Assembly: GCA_012798455.1 (NCBI GenBank)
Contig: JAAZNC010000082.1
Span: 1 to 41,876, forward strand
Length of the DNA: 41,876 nt
Direction of reading: 5' to 3'
Origin: Chloroflexota bacterium
GTDB lineage: Bacteria; Chloroflexota; Anaerolineae; Anaerolineales; Anaerolineaceae
The position numbers and the translations under genes were made by a program. The notes beneath the pieces are model-generated. The model was not told where the DNA came from. It saw nothing but the letters and a program-made list of their open reading frames with translations, and did no database searches. Below are positions 30,623-39,739 of the stretch, in pieces; within the stretch, counting starts at the first letter, position 1, and each line of letters opens with the position of its first letter.

Positions 30623-32542
30623 CTACCCCTCACCCTTTTTGAACTGCTTCTCATACAATCTGGCATAGATGCCATTCATTGCCATCAACTCTGCATGCTT
30701 CCCCTTCTCCGCGATGCGTCCGCGGTTCAATACCAGTATCTGATCTGCTGCCAGAATAGTACTCAAACGGTGTGCGATCACGATACTGGTGCGTCCCGCC
30801 ATCACGCGGCTCAAGGCTTCCTGGATCAGCACTTCGGATTCGCTATCCAGGCTGCTGGTTGCTTCATCCAATATCAGGATGCGCGGGTCTTTCATGATCA
30901 CCCGCGCCAGTGCAATACGTTGTTTTTCTCCACCGCTCAAGCGATAACCACGCTCCCCAACAATAGTGTTGTATTTATCCGGCAATTGCGCGATGAAATC
31001 ATGGATATTGGCTGTCCTTGCAGCAGCTTCGATTTCTGCTTGGCTGGCATGCGGATTGGCATATAGCAGGTTGGTGTAGATGCTATCATGGAACAGATAG
31101 GTTTCTTGTGTCACCATCCCGATCTGTTCAACCAATGATTCTAGTTTCACGTCACGCAGATCATGCCCATCCAGTAGAATTCTTCCTTCACTTGGATCAT
31201 ACAGTCGCGGGATCAGGTAAGTAATGGTGGTCTTGCCTGCCCCGCTTGGCCCCACCAGTGCCGTCAGATTTCCGGCAGGGATATGGAAATGAATATCATA
31301 CAATGCCGTTTCTCTAGCTTGTGTTTCGCTGTCCTCATCTTCACCGACTGCAATCGTGCTTCTTTCATCGGATAACACAGCAGCATCGTCGCTCAACTGT
31401 CCATAACGCCTTACATCACTCAATAAATTTGCAGAACTGTCATCATATTTGAAATATACATGCTCAAAAAATATTTCTCCTTTTACGCTTCCAAATTCCT
31501 TGGTTTTTTCTTTCTCTTCGATTTCCACCGGCAAATCCAACACTTCGAATACCCGCTCAAAGCTCACTACTGAGGTACTGAATTCCACCGGCGCATTCGC
31601 CAGGCTCTGGAAGGAACTGTATAACATCCCCAAATAGGAACCAAATGCCACGATCGTACCTACTGTAAAATTACCTACGATCGCCTGGAAACCACCGTAT
31701 CCATATACCAGCACTGTGCCAACTGCCCCAAACAGGCTGATGATAACAAAAAAGATCGAACCGATCACCGCACGTTTCACTCCCCAATCTCGCACGGTGG
31801 CAGCCCGTTCTCCAAATCGTTCTACTTCCGTTCTGTGCCTGCCAAACAGTTTCACCAGCATCACACCCCCGATGTTCAACGTCTCGTTCATCATGGCGTT
31901 CATGCGCGCGTTGGCATCCATTTGCTGTCGGGCAGCATCCCGTAGTCGTTCCCCCAGTAAGCGTGCCGCCAGGATGAAAAAGGGCACTACCGCAATGCTG
32001 ATCAGTGTCAGGCGCCATTCGATGCTCACCATCATACTGATCACTGCTGTTGCCTGAACCACATCTGTTACGATGCTGACAATGGTATTGCTGATGGCAT
32101 TTTGCGCTCCCACCACATCGTTATTCAAGCGACTCATCAGCTCCCCAATGCGCGTATGCGTGAAGAAGCGCAACGACATGCGTTGCAGTTTTGTATATAA
32201 CGCACAGCGCAGGTCGAAGATCACCCCTTCCCCTACTCCTGTGTTCAACCGCCGCTGGAGTACGGTGCCTGCGCCCTTCAAAATTGGGATCAATAACAAC
32301 CCGATGGAAAGCAGGATCAGTTTATGTACATCCTTGGTTGGGATGGTGCTATCGATCAGGTTGCGCACGATCAACGGTGTAATTAACGACAAACCGGAAC
32401 TGATCAGAATCAGCACCAGCATTCCCACCAACTGCCAGCGGTATGCTTGTGCATACTGCATTACCCTTTTGAAAAGATCCCAGGTGAATTTGGGCTTCTC
32501 ATCTCCCGATCGTAAATAGTTATGCCATCCATGATGTTGCAT
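30623..32542 (-). CDS. ABC exporter (type IV half-transporter, multidrug/lipid type)
   Basis: A 639-residue half-transporter. Residues 1-330 are the six-helix membrane domain (helices near 37-58, 72-95, 150-172, 178-196, 258-282 and 290-312). The nucleotide-binding domain starts near 353 (GEIFFEHVYFKY), with Walker A GPSGAGKTT at 431-439, Q-loop VTQETYLF, signature LSGGEKQRIALAR, Walker B ILILDEATSSLD and AHRLST. An extra, mostly polar and acidic stretch at about 368-412 (including VGEDEDSETQ) lies between the A-loop region and the first core strand; typical exporters have only a short turn there. Functions as a homodimer or with an unlinked partner. Substrate unknown; lipid or drug export is usual. 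Confidence 0.93.
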   Translation of the reverse strand: MQHHGWHNYLRSGDEKPKFTWDLFKRVMQYAQAYRWQLVGMLVLILISSGLSLITPLIVRNLIDSTIPTKDVHKLILLSIGLLLIPILKGAGTVLQRRLNTGVGEGVIFDLRCALYTKLQRMSLRFFTHTRIGELMSRLNNDVVGAQNAISNTIVSIVTDVVQATAVISMMVSIEWRLTLISIAVVPFFILAARLLGERLRDAARQQMDANARMNAMMNETLNIGGVMLVKLFGRHRTEVERFGERAATVRDWGVKRAVIGSIFFVIISLFGAVGTVLVYGYGGFQAIVGNFTVGTIVAFGSYLGMLYSSFQSLANAPVEFSTSVVSFERVFEVLDLPVEIEEKEKTKEFGSVKGEIFFEHVYFKYDDSSANLLSDVRRYGQLSDDAAVLSDERSTIAVGEDEDSETQARETALYDIHFHIPAGNLTALVGPSGAGKTTITYLIPRLYDPSEGRILLDGHDLRDVKLESLVEQIGMVTQETYLFHDSIYTNLLYANPHASQAEIEAAARTANIHDFIAQLPDKYNTIVGERGYRLSGGEKQRIALARVIMKDPRILILDEATSSLDSESEVLIQEALSRVMAGRTSIVIAHRLSTILAADQILVLNRGRIAEKGKHAELMAMNGIYARLYEKQFKKGEG

Positions 32543-32753
32543 CGAATTCTTCTCCTTTTAGGTAACTTGGAATTATTGGTTCCAACAAACACCTCTCATT
32601 AAAACGATACCATAGTTATCTGCATCCGAGACCCTTGCAAATTTCGCCATAAATCATTCATTAAGTAAATCTATCCTCATAAGTCGAATCCCTCTTTTTA
32701 CGTTACCTTTTTGTAGGGGATTCCAATTTACCGTCAGAGCAAACCACCTCTCC

Positions 32754-32787
32754 CTACATCTCTCGAGCTTCGCGAGGGATCTCACTA
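32754..32787. repeat. Dispersed short hairpin repeat, copy C
   Basis: Contains CTCGAGCTTCGCGAG (four-base arms around AGCTTCG) and GGATCTCAC, preceded by CATCT. Shares its core with copies at 19605 and 30577. Confidence 0.6.
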
Positions 32788-32928
32788 TGCTGTAATCAAA
32801 ACGAAACCTACCGTTATAAGTTGGATTTCTTCTATACGGCACCTTTAAGCATTGTAGATATCTACTCCGCCACAAAACCAGATCTACTCATTTTTCTTCC
32901 CGTAAGAGCGCATCCTCTGCCATCCGTC

Positions 32929-32957
32929 TTGACACCCCCCATACCTGGTGGTAAATT
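32929..32957 (+). promoter_or_regulatory. Promoter of the three-gene ABC-2 operon
   Basis: Perfect TTGACA (32929-32934), a 17-base spacer and TAAATT (32952-32957). The leader to the ATG at 33111 would be about 145 bases, with GGAGAG as ribosome binding site. Confidence 0.65.
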
Positions 32958-33110
32958 CAATCTTCGTGGTTATTTGATGAGGCTGCCGGTTGTGGTGGTC
33001 TTTTTTTCAACTATCATACCAAGCCATCAATGTATTCATCATCGATCCTTTATCAGCCAGAGTTCGTCAAACCCACTACATTCGTATGCTAAAAAAAGGA
33101 GAGCGGTATT

Positions 33111-33986
33111 ATGAGTATTATTATTGAGACCAACCACCTGACCAAGTTCTACGGTAAATCGCGTGGCATCATCGATGTGTCTTTCAACGTAGAGGAAGGC
33201 GAGATCTTCGGGTTCATCGGACCCAACGGTGCCGGCAAATCCACCACCATTCGCTTGTTTCTATCTTTGATCTATCCCACCAGCGGGAATGCCAGCATTT
33301 TCGGCAAGGATTGCATCCAATACGGTCCTGAGATCAGACAGGAGATCGGCTATTTACCCTCCGAGGTGTTTTATTACGAGGGCATGAAAGTGATCGACTT
33401 GCTGAAATATTCCGCCAGTTTCTACCGCAAAGATTGCACCCAACGCATCCTCGAACTATCCGATCTCATGGAACTGGATCTGAAAAGAAGGATCGATGAT
33501 CTGTCATACGGCAACAAGAAAAAGGTCGGTATCGTGCAGGGGCTGCTTCATCAGCCCAAACTGATCATCTTGGATGAACCCACTGCCGGTCTTGACCCCT
33601 TGATGCAACAGAAATTTTTCAACCTCATCAAACAAGAAAACGAGCGTGGTGCTACTATTTTCTTCTCTTCCCACATCCTGGGGGAAGTGCAGCGCTTGTG
33701 CAACCGTGTTGCCATCATCAAGGAAGGCAGCATCATCGATGTGCAGGACATCAAAACCCTGCAGAAAAATAATTACAAAAAGATCCGCATCACTTCTGCC
33801 CACATGGATGAAAAACAATTCGCCATTCCGGGTGTGAGCAACCTGCAGAGATCGGACGGCTCTATCCATTTCTTCTACAAGGGTGATATCAACACCATTA
33901 CACATCTCCTCAGTTCCGGCAAGATCTCCGATCTGGCAGTTGAGGATCTCACTCTTGAAGAAATATTCATGCATTACTACGAATAG
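33111..33986 (+). CDS. ABC-2 type transporter ATP-binding protein
   Basis: A 291-residue ATPase. Walker A GPNGAGKSTT (about residues 37-46), Walker B KLIILDEPTAGLDPLMQ and SSHILGEV with the switch His are intact. The signature is LSYGNKKKVGIVQGL instead of LSGGQ; this YGN variant is seen in several ABC-2 exporter ATPases. A C-terminal extension of about 70 residues (KKIRITSAHMDEKQF, LAVEDLTLEEIFMHYYE) matches the bacitracin/multidrug exporter ATPase type. It is followed at nine bases by its first permease and forms an operon with two permeases, giving an asymmetric exporter. Substrate unknown. Confidence 0.93.
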   Translation: MSIIIETNHLTKFYGKSRGIIDVSFNVEEGEIFGFIGPNGAGKSTTIRLFLSLIYPTSGNASIFGKDCIQYGPEIRQEIGYLPSEVFYYEGMKVIDLLKYSASFYRKDCTQRILELSDLMELDLKRRIDDLSYGNKKKVGIVQGLLHQPKLIILDEPTAGLDPLMQQKFFNLIKQENERGATIFFSSHILGEVQRLCNRVAIIKEGSIIDVQDIKTLQKNNYKKIRITSAHMDEKQFAIPGVSNLQRSDGSIHFFYKGDINTITHLLSSGKISDLAVEDLTLEEIFMHYYE

Positions 33987-33995
33987 AGGATACCG

Positions 33996-34799
33996 ATGAA
34001 TATTTTCATGCATGAATTTAAACAGAAGATCCGTTCGGTTCTCGTCTGGTCTGTATCCATCGCGCTTTTGATCCTGGTTTTCCTGTCGCTCTTCCAGAGC
34101 TTTGCTTCGCAAGCGAATATGGTGAGCGAACTGATGGCCAGTTTTCCCAGGGAATTGTTGGTCGCTTTCGGCATGGCGGATATGGATTGGTCGAACATTC
34201 TGGGATTTTTTGCCCTGCTGTTTGTCTTCTGCCAGATCTGCCTTGCCATCCAGGCTGCCAATTACGGCTTTTCTCTAATCTCCATCGAAGAGAGCGAATG
34301 GACTGCCGACTTTTTGCTTTCAAAACCGGTCAGTCGTACCCGCATCATAAGTGCCAAATTCCTGGCAGCGTTAGCTGCGCTGACCATCACCAATGCGGTG
34401 GTCTGGGCAGTCAGTTTTCCCCTCATCAAGCTCTTCGATGCCGGGCAAGTCTATCAATGGAAACCCGTTGTTGCCCTGCTATCGAGCGTGATTATTTTCC
34501 AACTGTTCTTCCTGACGGTCGGGATGTTCATCTCATTGCTGGTCAAGAGGGTGCGTAGCGTCACTCCTTTCTCCATGGGCTTGGTCTTTGGTCTATATAT
34601 CCTGAATGCTTTTGGGGATATGATGGGGGAGAAAAGTCTGGAAGTCCTTTCCCCTTTCAAGCATTTCGCACCCAGCTATATTGTCAACCATGCCGCCTGG
34701 GATTTTCCCCTGATGCTGATCAGTGTTGGCATCATTCTTGTCTCGCTTGTGGGAAGTTATGTTCTCTATCAGAAGAGAAATATCTCTTCTGCGATATAA
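33996..34799 (+). CDS. ABC-2 permease subunit 1
   Basis: A 267-residue membrane protein with about six hydrophobic segments (near residues 15-35, 62-85, 115-140, 155-180, 190-205 and 235-258). Contains the ESEWTADFLLSKPVSRTRII segment between helices 2 and 3, typical of ABC-2 permeases that pair with this ATPase type. Related to the next gene, with similar order (both begin NIF-hydrophobic and have E-R/W...SKPVSRTRI or TLPVPRARL), pointing to an ancient duplication. Part of the 33111-35605 operon. Confidence 0.9.
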   Translation: MNIFMHEFKQKIRSVLVWSVSIALLILVFLSLFQSFASQANMVSELMASFPRELLVAFGMADMDWSNILGFFALLFVFCQICLAIQAANYGFSLISIEESEWTADFLLSKPVSRTRIISAKFLAALAALTITNAVVWAVSFPLIKLFDAGQVYQWKPVVALLSSVIIFQLFFLTVGMFISLLVKRVRSVTPFSMGLVFGLYILNAFGDMMGEKSLEVLSPFKHFAPSYIVNHAAWDFPLMLISVGIILVSLVGSYVLYQKRNISSAI

Positions 34800-34810
34800 A
34801 GGAGAAAAAC

Positions 34811-35605
34811 GTGAATATTTTCATCCGTGAATTACGCGCCAATTTCAAATCCTTGCTCATCTGGAGCGGCATCACTATCCTCTTCTCCATGGTGGGTTTT
34901 TCCAAATTTTCGGCGTTCTACCAGAATCCCGACCTGTTGGTCGTGCTGGATAGTATGCCACCCTCGCTATTACAGGCGCTCAACATGAATGCCTTCAACC
35001 TGACCTCCGTCACCGGTTTTTTTGGCATCATGGTGATCTACTTCAGTCTCATTCTCACTATCTCCGCTGCCATGTGGGGCAGCGATATCATCTCTAAAGA
35101 AGAACGGGATAAAACAGTGGAGTTTTCCCTCACCCTGCCGGTACCCCGCGCCAGGTTGATCAGCGCCAAATTTGCCGCTGCCGCTGTCAACTGTGCCCTC
35201 CTGCTGCTGGTCACCTGGGGTATCACATTGATCGGGGCACAGAATTATCAACCTGATGCTACCTTCTATGACTTTGTTTCAGTGAATATGCTGTCGTTTG
35301 CCTTTCTGCAATTGATCTTCTTGTCACTGGGTATCCTGTTGGGCTGTGCCATGCAACAGCATAAGCGTGCAGGATCGCTGGCAGTATCGATTTTATTAAT
35401 CAGTTACTTCATTTCCATCATCATCGGCTTGGACGAGCATCTGCAGTTTTTGAGATACGCTACGCCCTTCAAATATTTCGATGCCGCTGACCTGCTGCGC
35501 AACATGAGCCTTCACCCGACCTACGTGCTCCTCTCCATTGCGATAACATTGATTTTTACTGCCGGCGCCTATTTTGCATATCAGAAAAGAGATATGTATA
35601 TTTGA
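34811..35605 (+). CDS. ABC-2 permease subunit 2
   Basis: A 264-residue membrane protein starting at GTG 34811, with GGAGAAAA upstream. Six hydrophobic segments and the conserved block SKEERDKTVEFSLTLPVPRA, parallel to SIEESEWTADFLLSKPVSRT in subunit 1. The pair probably forms a heterodimeric membrane channel with two copies of the ATPase. The operon ends with a hairpin at 35623. Confidence 0.9.
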   Translation: MNIFIRELRANFKSLLIWSGITILFSMVGFSKFSAFYQNPDLLVVLDSMPPSLLQALNMNAFNLTSVTGFFGIMVIYFSLILTISAAMWGSDIISKEERDKTVEFSLTLPVPRARLISAKFAAAAVNCALLLLVTWGITLIGAQNYQPDATFYDFVSVNMLSFAFLQLIFLSLGILLGCAMQQHKRAGSLAVSILLISYFISIIIGLDEHLQFLRYATPFKYFDAADLLRNMSLHPTYVLLSIAITLIFTAGAYFAYQKRDMYI

Positions 35606-35622
35606 ATTCAGTTCACGATAAA

Positions 35623-35656
35623 GGCATCTGGTAAATTATTCCAGATGCCCTTTTAT
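35623..35656 (+). terminator. Intrinsic terminator of ABC-2 operon
   Basis: GGCATCTGG (35623-35631) and CCAGATGCC (35641-35649), then CTTTTATT; 18 bases after the stop codon. Confidence 0.85.
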
Positions 35657-35724
35657 TATCCTGGCTTCGTTCCCCGATTCCAGTATTTTTTTACTGTCAA
35701 CTTTTGTCAACTCGGCTAGAGACA

Positions 35725-35755
35725 AGAAAGAGGACCTTTTACAGTCCTCTTTTCT
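35725..35755 (-). terminator. Hairpin terminator downstream of trxB
   Basis: AAAGAGGAC (35727-35735) and GTCCTCTTT (35744-35752) around an eight-base loop. On the minus strand it is followed by a short T-rich run, about 60 bases past the trxB stop; it may work in both directions between convergent operons. Confidence 0.7.
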
Positions 35756-35815
35756 AGTTTCTGACAAGTTCGTCAACTACACAGAATAAGGTGTGTTCAT
35801 TTCAAATGATCAGAG

Positions 35816-36754
35816 CTATTCTTCTTCACTTTCGATGAAACGGGTGGCTTGAATGGCAGCCGCCGCTCCCATGCCTGCGGAAGTGACCACCTGCCGGTAA
35901 ACTGAATCGGTGACCTCGCCCGCTGCAAACACGCCTGCCACATTGGTTTGCATCAACTTGTTGGTCTCGATATACCCTTTTTCATCCATCTTTAATGCAT
36001 CCTTGAACAGAGCAGTATTGGGACTGTGTCCGATGAATACGAACAGTCCATCCACCGGGAAATCGCTGATCTCCTCGGTCTTCTTGTTTTTCAATGTTAG
36101 CGAGGTGAGTGCATCCGTTCCGTTGATTTTTTCAACCACGGTATCCCAAATGAAGGAAATTTTGGAGTGGTTCATAGCACGTTTTTGTAGCAATGCTCCT
36201 GCGCGCAGTTCATCCCGCCGGTGGATGACAGTGACAGTTGATGCGTAGCGCGTTAAGAACAGTCCTTCCTCCAGCGCACTGTCACCGCCACCTACTACTG
36301 CTACTTTTCTATCTTTAAAGAACCAGCCATCGCAGGTGGCGCAGTACGATACGCCCTTGCCGGTTAATTCCTTCTCACCGGGTACATTCAGTTTATTGGG
36401 GCTGGCGCCTGTGGTGATGATCAGGGTCTGCGCCGAGAATTGCTTGCCATACGTGGCTAATTGAAAAGGTCGCTTGGATAGGTCAACAGATGTGACCATG
36501 TCATATTCAAAACGTGCACCAAATTTTTCCGCGTTCTTACTGAGCAGGTCCGCCAATTCGCTGCCTCCCACTCCCTCCGGAAAGCCCGGATAGTTCTCAA
36601 TGACGGAGGTCGTGGCTGCCTGCCCGCCGATCTCCGTGCCGGTTATCACCAGTGGAGATAATTCCGCTCGTGCAGCATACAGGGCAGCTGCCAATCCGGC
36701 TGGTCCGGATCCCAGAATGATCACTTTCTCAACTTTGTTCTCACTATTTTCCAT
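35816..36754 (-). CDS. trxB: Thioredoxin reductase
   Basis: A 312-residue flavoprotein of standard length. FAD motif IILGSGPAGLAAALYAARAE, GGQAATTSVIENYPGF, redox CATC (C138 and C141), NAD(P)H motif VVGGGDSALEEGLFLT and the C-terminal FAD motif VAGVFAAGEVTDS. It would reduce thioredoxin with NADPH. It is the second gene after a class III aminotransferase, 19 bases downstream, so the two share a transcript, though no metabolic link is evident. In line with this organism's thiol-redox genes at 16.6-20.3 kb. Confidence 0.95.
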   Translation of the reverse strand: MENSENKVEKVIILGSGPAGLAAALYAARAELSPLVITGTEIGGQAATTSVIENYPGFPEGVGGSELADLLSKNAEKFGARFEYDMVTSVDLSKRPFQLATYGKQFSAQTLIITTGASPNKLNVPGEKELTGKGVSYCATCDGWFFKDRKVAVVGGGDSALEEGLFLTRYASTVTVIHRRDELRAGALLQKRAMNHSKISFIWDTVVEKINGTDALTSLTLKNKKTEEISDFPVDGLFVFIGHSPNTALFKDALKMDEKGYIETNKLMQTNVAGVFAAGEVTDSVYRQVVTSAGMGAAAAIQATRFIESEEE

Positions 36755-36773
36755 GTCAGGATGAGTTCCTTTC

Positions 36774-38111
36774 CTACATTATGTCATCCGTGATCTTCAA
36801 CGCTTCATCCAGGATCGCAACTCCCTCCTGCAGTTCATAGGGTTGGATGATCAACGGTGGGATGATCAGGATCAGATTATCATGAATATAATGGAATAAA
36901 CCTTTGGATAAAGTGATCGCCGCCAATTCCTTTAGTATTGTAGAGCTTTTTCCGTATTCTCCAAGGGGGGTATGGGATTTCTTATCTTTTATTAATTCGA
37001 TTGCCCCGAATAAACCAATACCGCGCACATCTCCCACCGCCGGATGTTTTTCTTGCAATCCGTGCATCAAATCCAACATGACCGTTTGCATGTGGCGCGT
37101 ATGGTCGATCAGTTTCTGGGATTGCAGTTCCTCGATATTTGCCAGCGCGGCAGCCAGAGAGATGGGATGCCCATTGTAGGTCAAACCACCCACGTATTTT
37201 TTATGGTCAAAATGCGCTGCCACTGCTTCCGTCATCGCCACCAATCCTAAAGGGGCATAGGCAGAGGTCAATCCTTTTGCCATGGTCATGATATCGGGTC
37301 GCACTTTCCAATGATCGACCGCGAACCAGGCTCCCGTCCTGCCGAATCCGCTCATCACCTCGTCCACGATCATCAAGATGCCATAGCGATCGCATAAGGT
37401 GCGTATACCTTGCAGATAACCATCCGGGGGAATGAGAATGCCGTTGGTGCCAGTGACCGCTTCCAGGAAAATGGCTGCGATGGAAGCTGATCCTTCATAT
37501 TGGATAATGTGTTCAAGATATTCCAAATGCCGGGCGCTATATTCTTCATCCGATAACTGCATGGCATCCGGCACCAGATCATCACGATAGCGGTAGGTTG
37601 TGGGGAAGTGTGCCACGCTGCCCATTACATCCGGCTCCCAGGCAACCCGTCTGAGATCCCCCGAAAGTGCCAGTGCGCCATGGGTTGCTCCGTGGTAAGA
37701 ACGGTAGCGTGCTAGGATCTTGTGCCTGCCGGTGACCGCGCGCGCCAGCTTGATAGCATTTTCATTGGCATCCGCCCCACCCAGGGTGAAGAGAAAACGA
37801 TCCAACCCCTTTGGTAGAATTTCAGTTAACTTTTCGCATAATCGTGCGCGGATCTCGGTTGCCATATGCGGACCGGCAAAGGGCAGTTCACGTGCTTGAT
37901 TGCACATGGTTTCGATCACATGTGCGTTGCCATGCCCGATGTTGGCGCACATCACCATCGAGTTGAAATCCAGATAACGTTTACCCTCGAAATCCCAGAA
38001 GTACACTCCCTGTGCCCGCTGGATAGCCACCGGTTGGATCTCTTTTTGTGCCGCCCAGGTCCAGAAATTATGCCGCATACAGCGGTCGATGATCTCTTGA
38101 TTGCTCTCCAT
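36774..38111 (-). CDS. Class III PLP aminotransferase
   Basis: A 445-residue fold-type I aminotransferase. Visible: GVYFWDFEGKRYLDFNSMVM near the N-terminus, TLGGADANENAIKLARAVTG (phosphate-binding loop), RSYHGATHGALALSGD, LMIVDEVMSGFGRTGAW with D250, and MAKGLTSAYAPLG with K279 as Schiff-base lysine. Overall length and the first block resemble taurine-pyruvate, beta-alanine-pyruvate and related omega-aminotransferases, but specificity cannot be told from sequence. Divergent from the FabL-like gene; co-transcribed with trxB. Confidence 0.9.
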   Translation of the reverse strand: MESNQEIIDRCMRHNFWTWAAQKEIQPVAIQRAQGVYFWDFEGKRYLDFNSMVMCANIGHGNAHVIETMCNQARELPFAGPHMATEIRARLCEKLTEILPKGLDRFLFTLGGADANENAIKLARAVTGRHKILARYRSYHGATHGALALSGDLRRVAWEPDVMGSVAHFPTTYRYRDDLVPDAMQLSDEEYSARHLEYLEHIIQYEGSASIAAIFLEAVTGTNGILIPPDGYLQGIRTLCDRYGILMIVDEVMSGFGRTGAWFAVDHWKVRPDIMTMAKGLTSAYAPLGLVAMTEAVAAHFDHKKYVGGLTYNGHPISLAAALANIEELQSQKLIDHTRHMQTVMLDLMHGLQEKHPAVGDVRGIGLFGAIELIKDKKSHTPLGEYGKSSTILKELAAITLSKGLFHYIHDNLILIIPPLIIQPYELQEGVAILDEALKITDDIM

Positions 38112-38219
38112 GCAACGCTCCCATATGCTGAATTTAAGAGTATCCTATCATAATTTCCGGGGGTTAAAATAGAGAGAATGGCAGTGCTTTCATTGCCGAG
38201 TCTCTGAAAGGAAGTAGTT

Positions 38220-39005
38220 ATGAGTGAAGATACCACCCAAATTTTTGCAGGAAAGATAGCCCTGGTGACCGGTTCCAGCCGCGGCATCGGCAAAGCCATC
38301 GCTTTACAGTTCGCTCGCCAGGGAGCCGACATCATCGTCAATTACGTTCGCAATCAGGAGCCGGCGGAAGACACCGCCGCACAGGTGCGCGCCATGGGTC
38401 GCACAGCTCTGGTGGTCAGAGCGAACATCGGCAAACTGGATAATCTCGAAAATCTCTTTCACAAAGTGGAACAGGAATTCGACGGGCTTGATATTTTCAT
38501 CAGCAGTGCTGCCTCCGGTTTCAACCGTCCGGTGTTGCAGCAGCGCCCGGAGGGTTGGGATCATACTATGAACGTGAATGCACGTGCTCTGCTTTTCGCA
38601 ACCCAACTGGCTGTCCCCCTGATGGAAAAACGGGGTGGTGGCAAGATCGTCGCCATTTCCAGCCCTGGATCGGTGCGGGTCATGCCGGAATACATCGCAG
38701 TGGGTGCCAGTAAAGCCGCCCTGGAAGCACTGGTGCGTTATCTGGCAGTTGAATTGGCGGAAAAAAATATCGCGGTGAACGCAGTCTCACCGGGAGTGGT
38801 CGAAACGGAAGCGCTGAAACACTTCTCACTGCTCTCCGATCCTACTGTCATCTTACGAGCAGTGCAACACACCCCTGCCGGCAGGATCACCACCCCTGAA
38901 GACATTGCTGGGGTGGTGTCCTTTTTATGTTCTCCGCAGGCATTCATGATCCGTGGTCAGGTGATCGTAGTGGATGGCGGCTTCACCCTGCCTGTGCCGC
39001 AGTGA
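38220..39005 (+). CDS. fabL: Short-chain dehydrogenase/reductase, enoyl-ACP reductase FabL-like
   Basis: A 261-residue SDR. NAD(P) motif TGSSRGIG (residues 17-24), SSAASG, then RPVLQQRPEGWDHTMNVNAR and YIAVGASK with Y158 and K165 of a Y-x6-K catalytic pair, ending DGGFTLPVP. The block after SSAASG, and VGASKAALEALVRYLAVEL, match FabL of Bacillus, which reduces enoyl-ACP with NADPH. FabL-like relatives also include other reductases, so the function is probable only. It abuts the cyclase-family gene tail to tail. Confidence 0.8.
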   Translation: MSEDTTQIFAGKIALVTGSSRGIGKAIALQFARQGADIIVNYVRNQEPAEDTAAQVRAMGRTALVVRANIGKLDNLENLFHKVEQEFDGLDIFISSAASGFNRPVLQQRPEGWDHTMNVNARALLFATQLAVPLMEKRGGGKIVAISSPGSVRVMPEYIAVGASKAALEALVRYLAVELAEKNIAVNAVSPGVVETEALKHFSLLSDPTVILRAVQHTPAGRITTPEDIAGVVSFLCSPQAFMIRGQVIVVDGGFTLPVPQ

Positions 39006-39638
39006 TCAGTCCTGCACCAAGATGGCACGTACCGGCGCACCCTCCACTCCCATCAATTTGAGCGGCAGACATACAAGTTTATATATGCCCGCTTCCACTG
39101 CGGATAGGTCCAGTGTTTCGACAATGGCAATATTGTTCTCCATCAGGCGTACATGCACCGGTCTGAAATCATCTCCCGGCGAAATGGAAAGGTAATCAAT
39201 ACCGACCAGCCTGACACCTTGTTCGATCAGATAATCTGCCCCGTCCAGATCGAGGGAAACAAAATCCTGCTGGAATTCATGCGGACAGCTTTTCCAGAAC
39301 TCTGAGTTGCGTGTTTTGAATAAGATGCGCTGTATTCCGGGCTGCATTCCACTTCCCCGCAGTATTTCTGCCGTAATGCTCTTTGCCTCCCAAGGGATTT
39401 GCACCACCTGTGCTTCCCCCACCAGCAACTCCAGTGGAAAATCTTCGATCAATGCCCCTTCATCCAGAAAATGGCGGGGAGCATCCATGTGGGTGCCCTG
39501 GTGCACGCTCATCTTCACCTGGCTCAAATTATATTCATCTCCCTCTTTGATCTTCAATACTTGCCGGATAACCATAGGTGGATCGCCTTCCCAGCGTACC
39601 ATGTTGGAAAATAATGGGATGCTGATATCAATGACCAT
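39006..39638 (-). CDS. Cyclase-family (kynurenine formamidase-like) metal hydrolase
   Basis: A 210-residue hydrolase. The start at 39638 (MVIDISIPLFSNMVRWEGDP) follows AGGAG; a longer in-frame ATG at 39725 has no matching site. Signature HQGTHMDAPRHF carries the HxGTHxDxPxH metal ligands (H46, H50, D52, H56). Later blocks RILFKTRNSEFW, LVGIDYLSISPGDD and LKLMGVEGAPVRAIL are typical. Members hydrolyse N-formylkynurenine or other amides and lactones, needing divalent metal. No kyn genes are present, so substrate is open. Divergent from the thiolase, which starts 101 bases away. Confidence 0.9.
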   Translation of the reverse strand: MVIDISIPLFSNMVRWEGDPPMVIRQVLKIKEGDEYNLSQVKMSVHQGTHMDAPRHFLDEGALIEDFPLELLVGEAQVVQIPWEAKSITAEILRGSGMQPGIQRILFKTRNSEFWKSCPHEFQQDFVSLDLDGADYLIEQGVRLVGIDYLSISPGDDFRPVHVRLMENNIAIVETLDLSAVEAGIYKLVCLPLKLMGVEGAPVRAILVQD

Positions 39639-39739
39639 GAGATTGACTCCTGTAAAACTGCAAGAAATGTATGGTTTTAGATAGAATCTGATAGGTACGC
39701 ACCTTATAATATCAGAAACCATCATTTGCAGGAGAAGGA

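Larger units (their letters stand above)
32543..33110. other. Intergenic region with hairpin repeat and promoter
   Basis: Divergent region between the ABC exporter and the next ABC operon. It holds a dispersed repeat (32754) and a good promoter (32929). Frames of 97 and 73 codons inside it have no coding character. Confidence 0.6.

Noticed and set aside
32654-32875. 73-codon minus-strand frame
   Set aside because: Mostly the translation of dispersed repeat copy C; no signs of a real gene.
32821-33114. 97-codon plus-strand frame before the ABC-2 operon
   Set aside because: It overlaps the promoter, has low-complexity composition and no family resemblance, and ends at the start of the ATPase gene.
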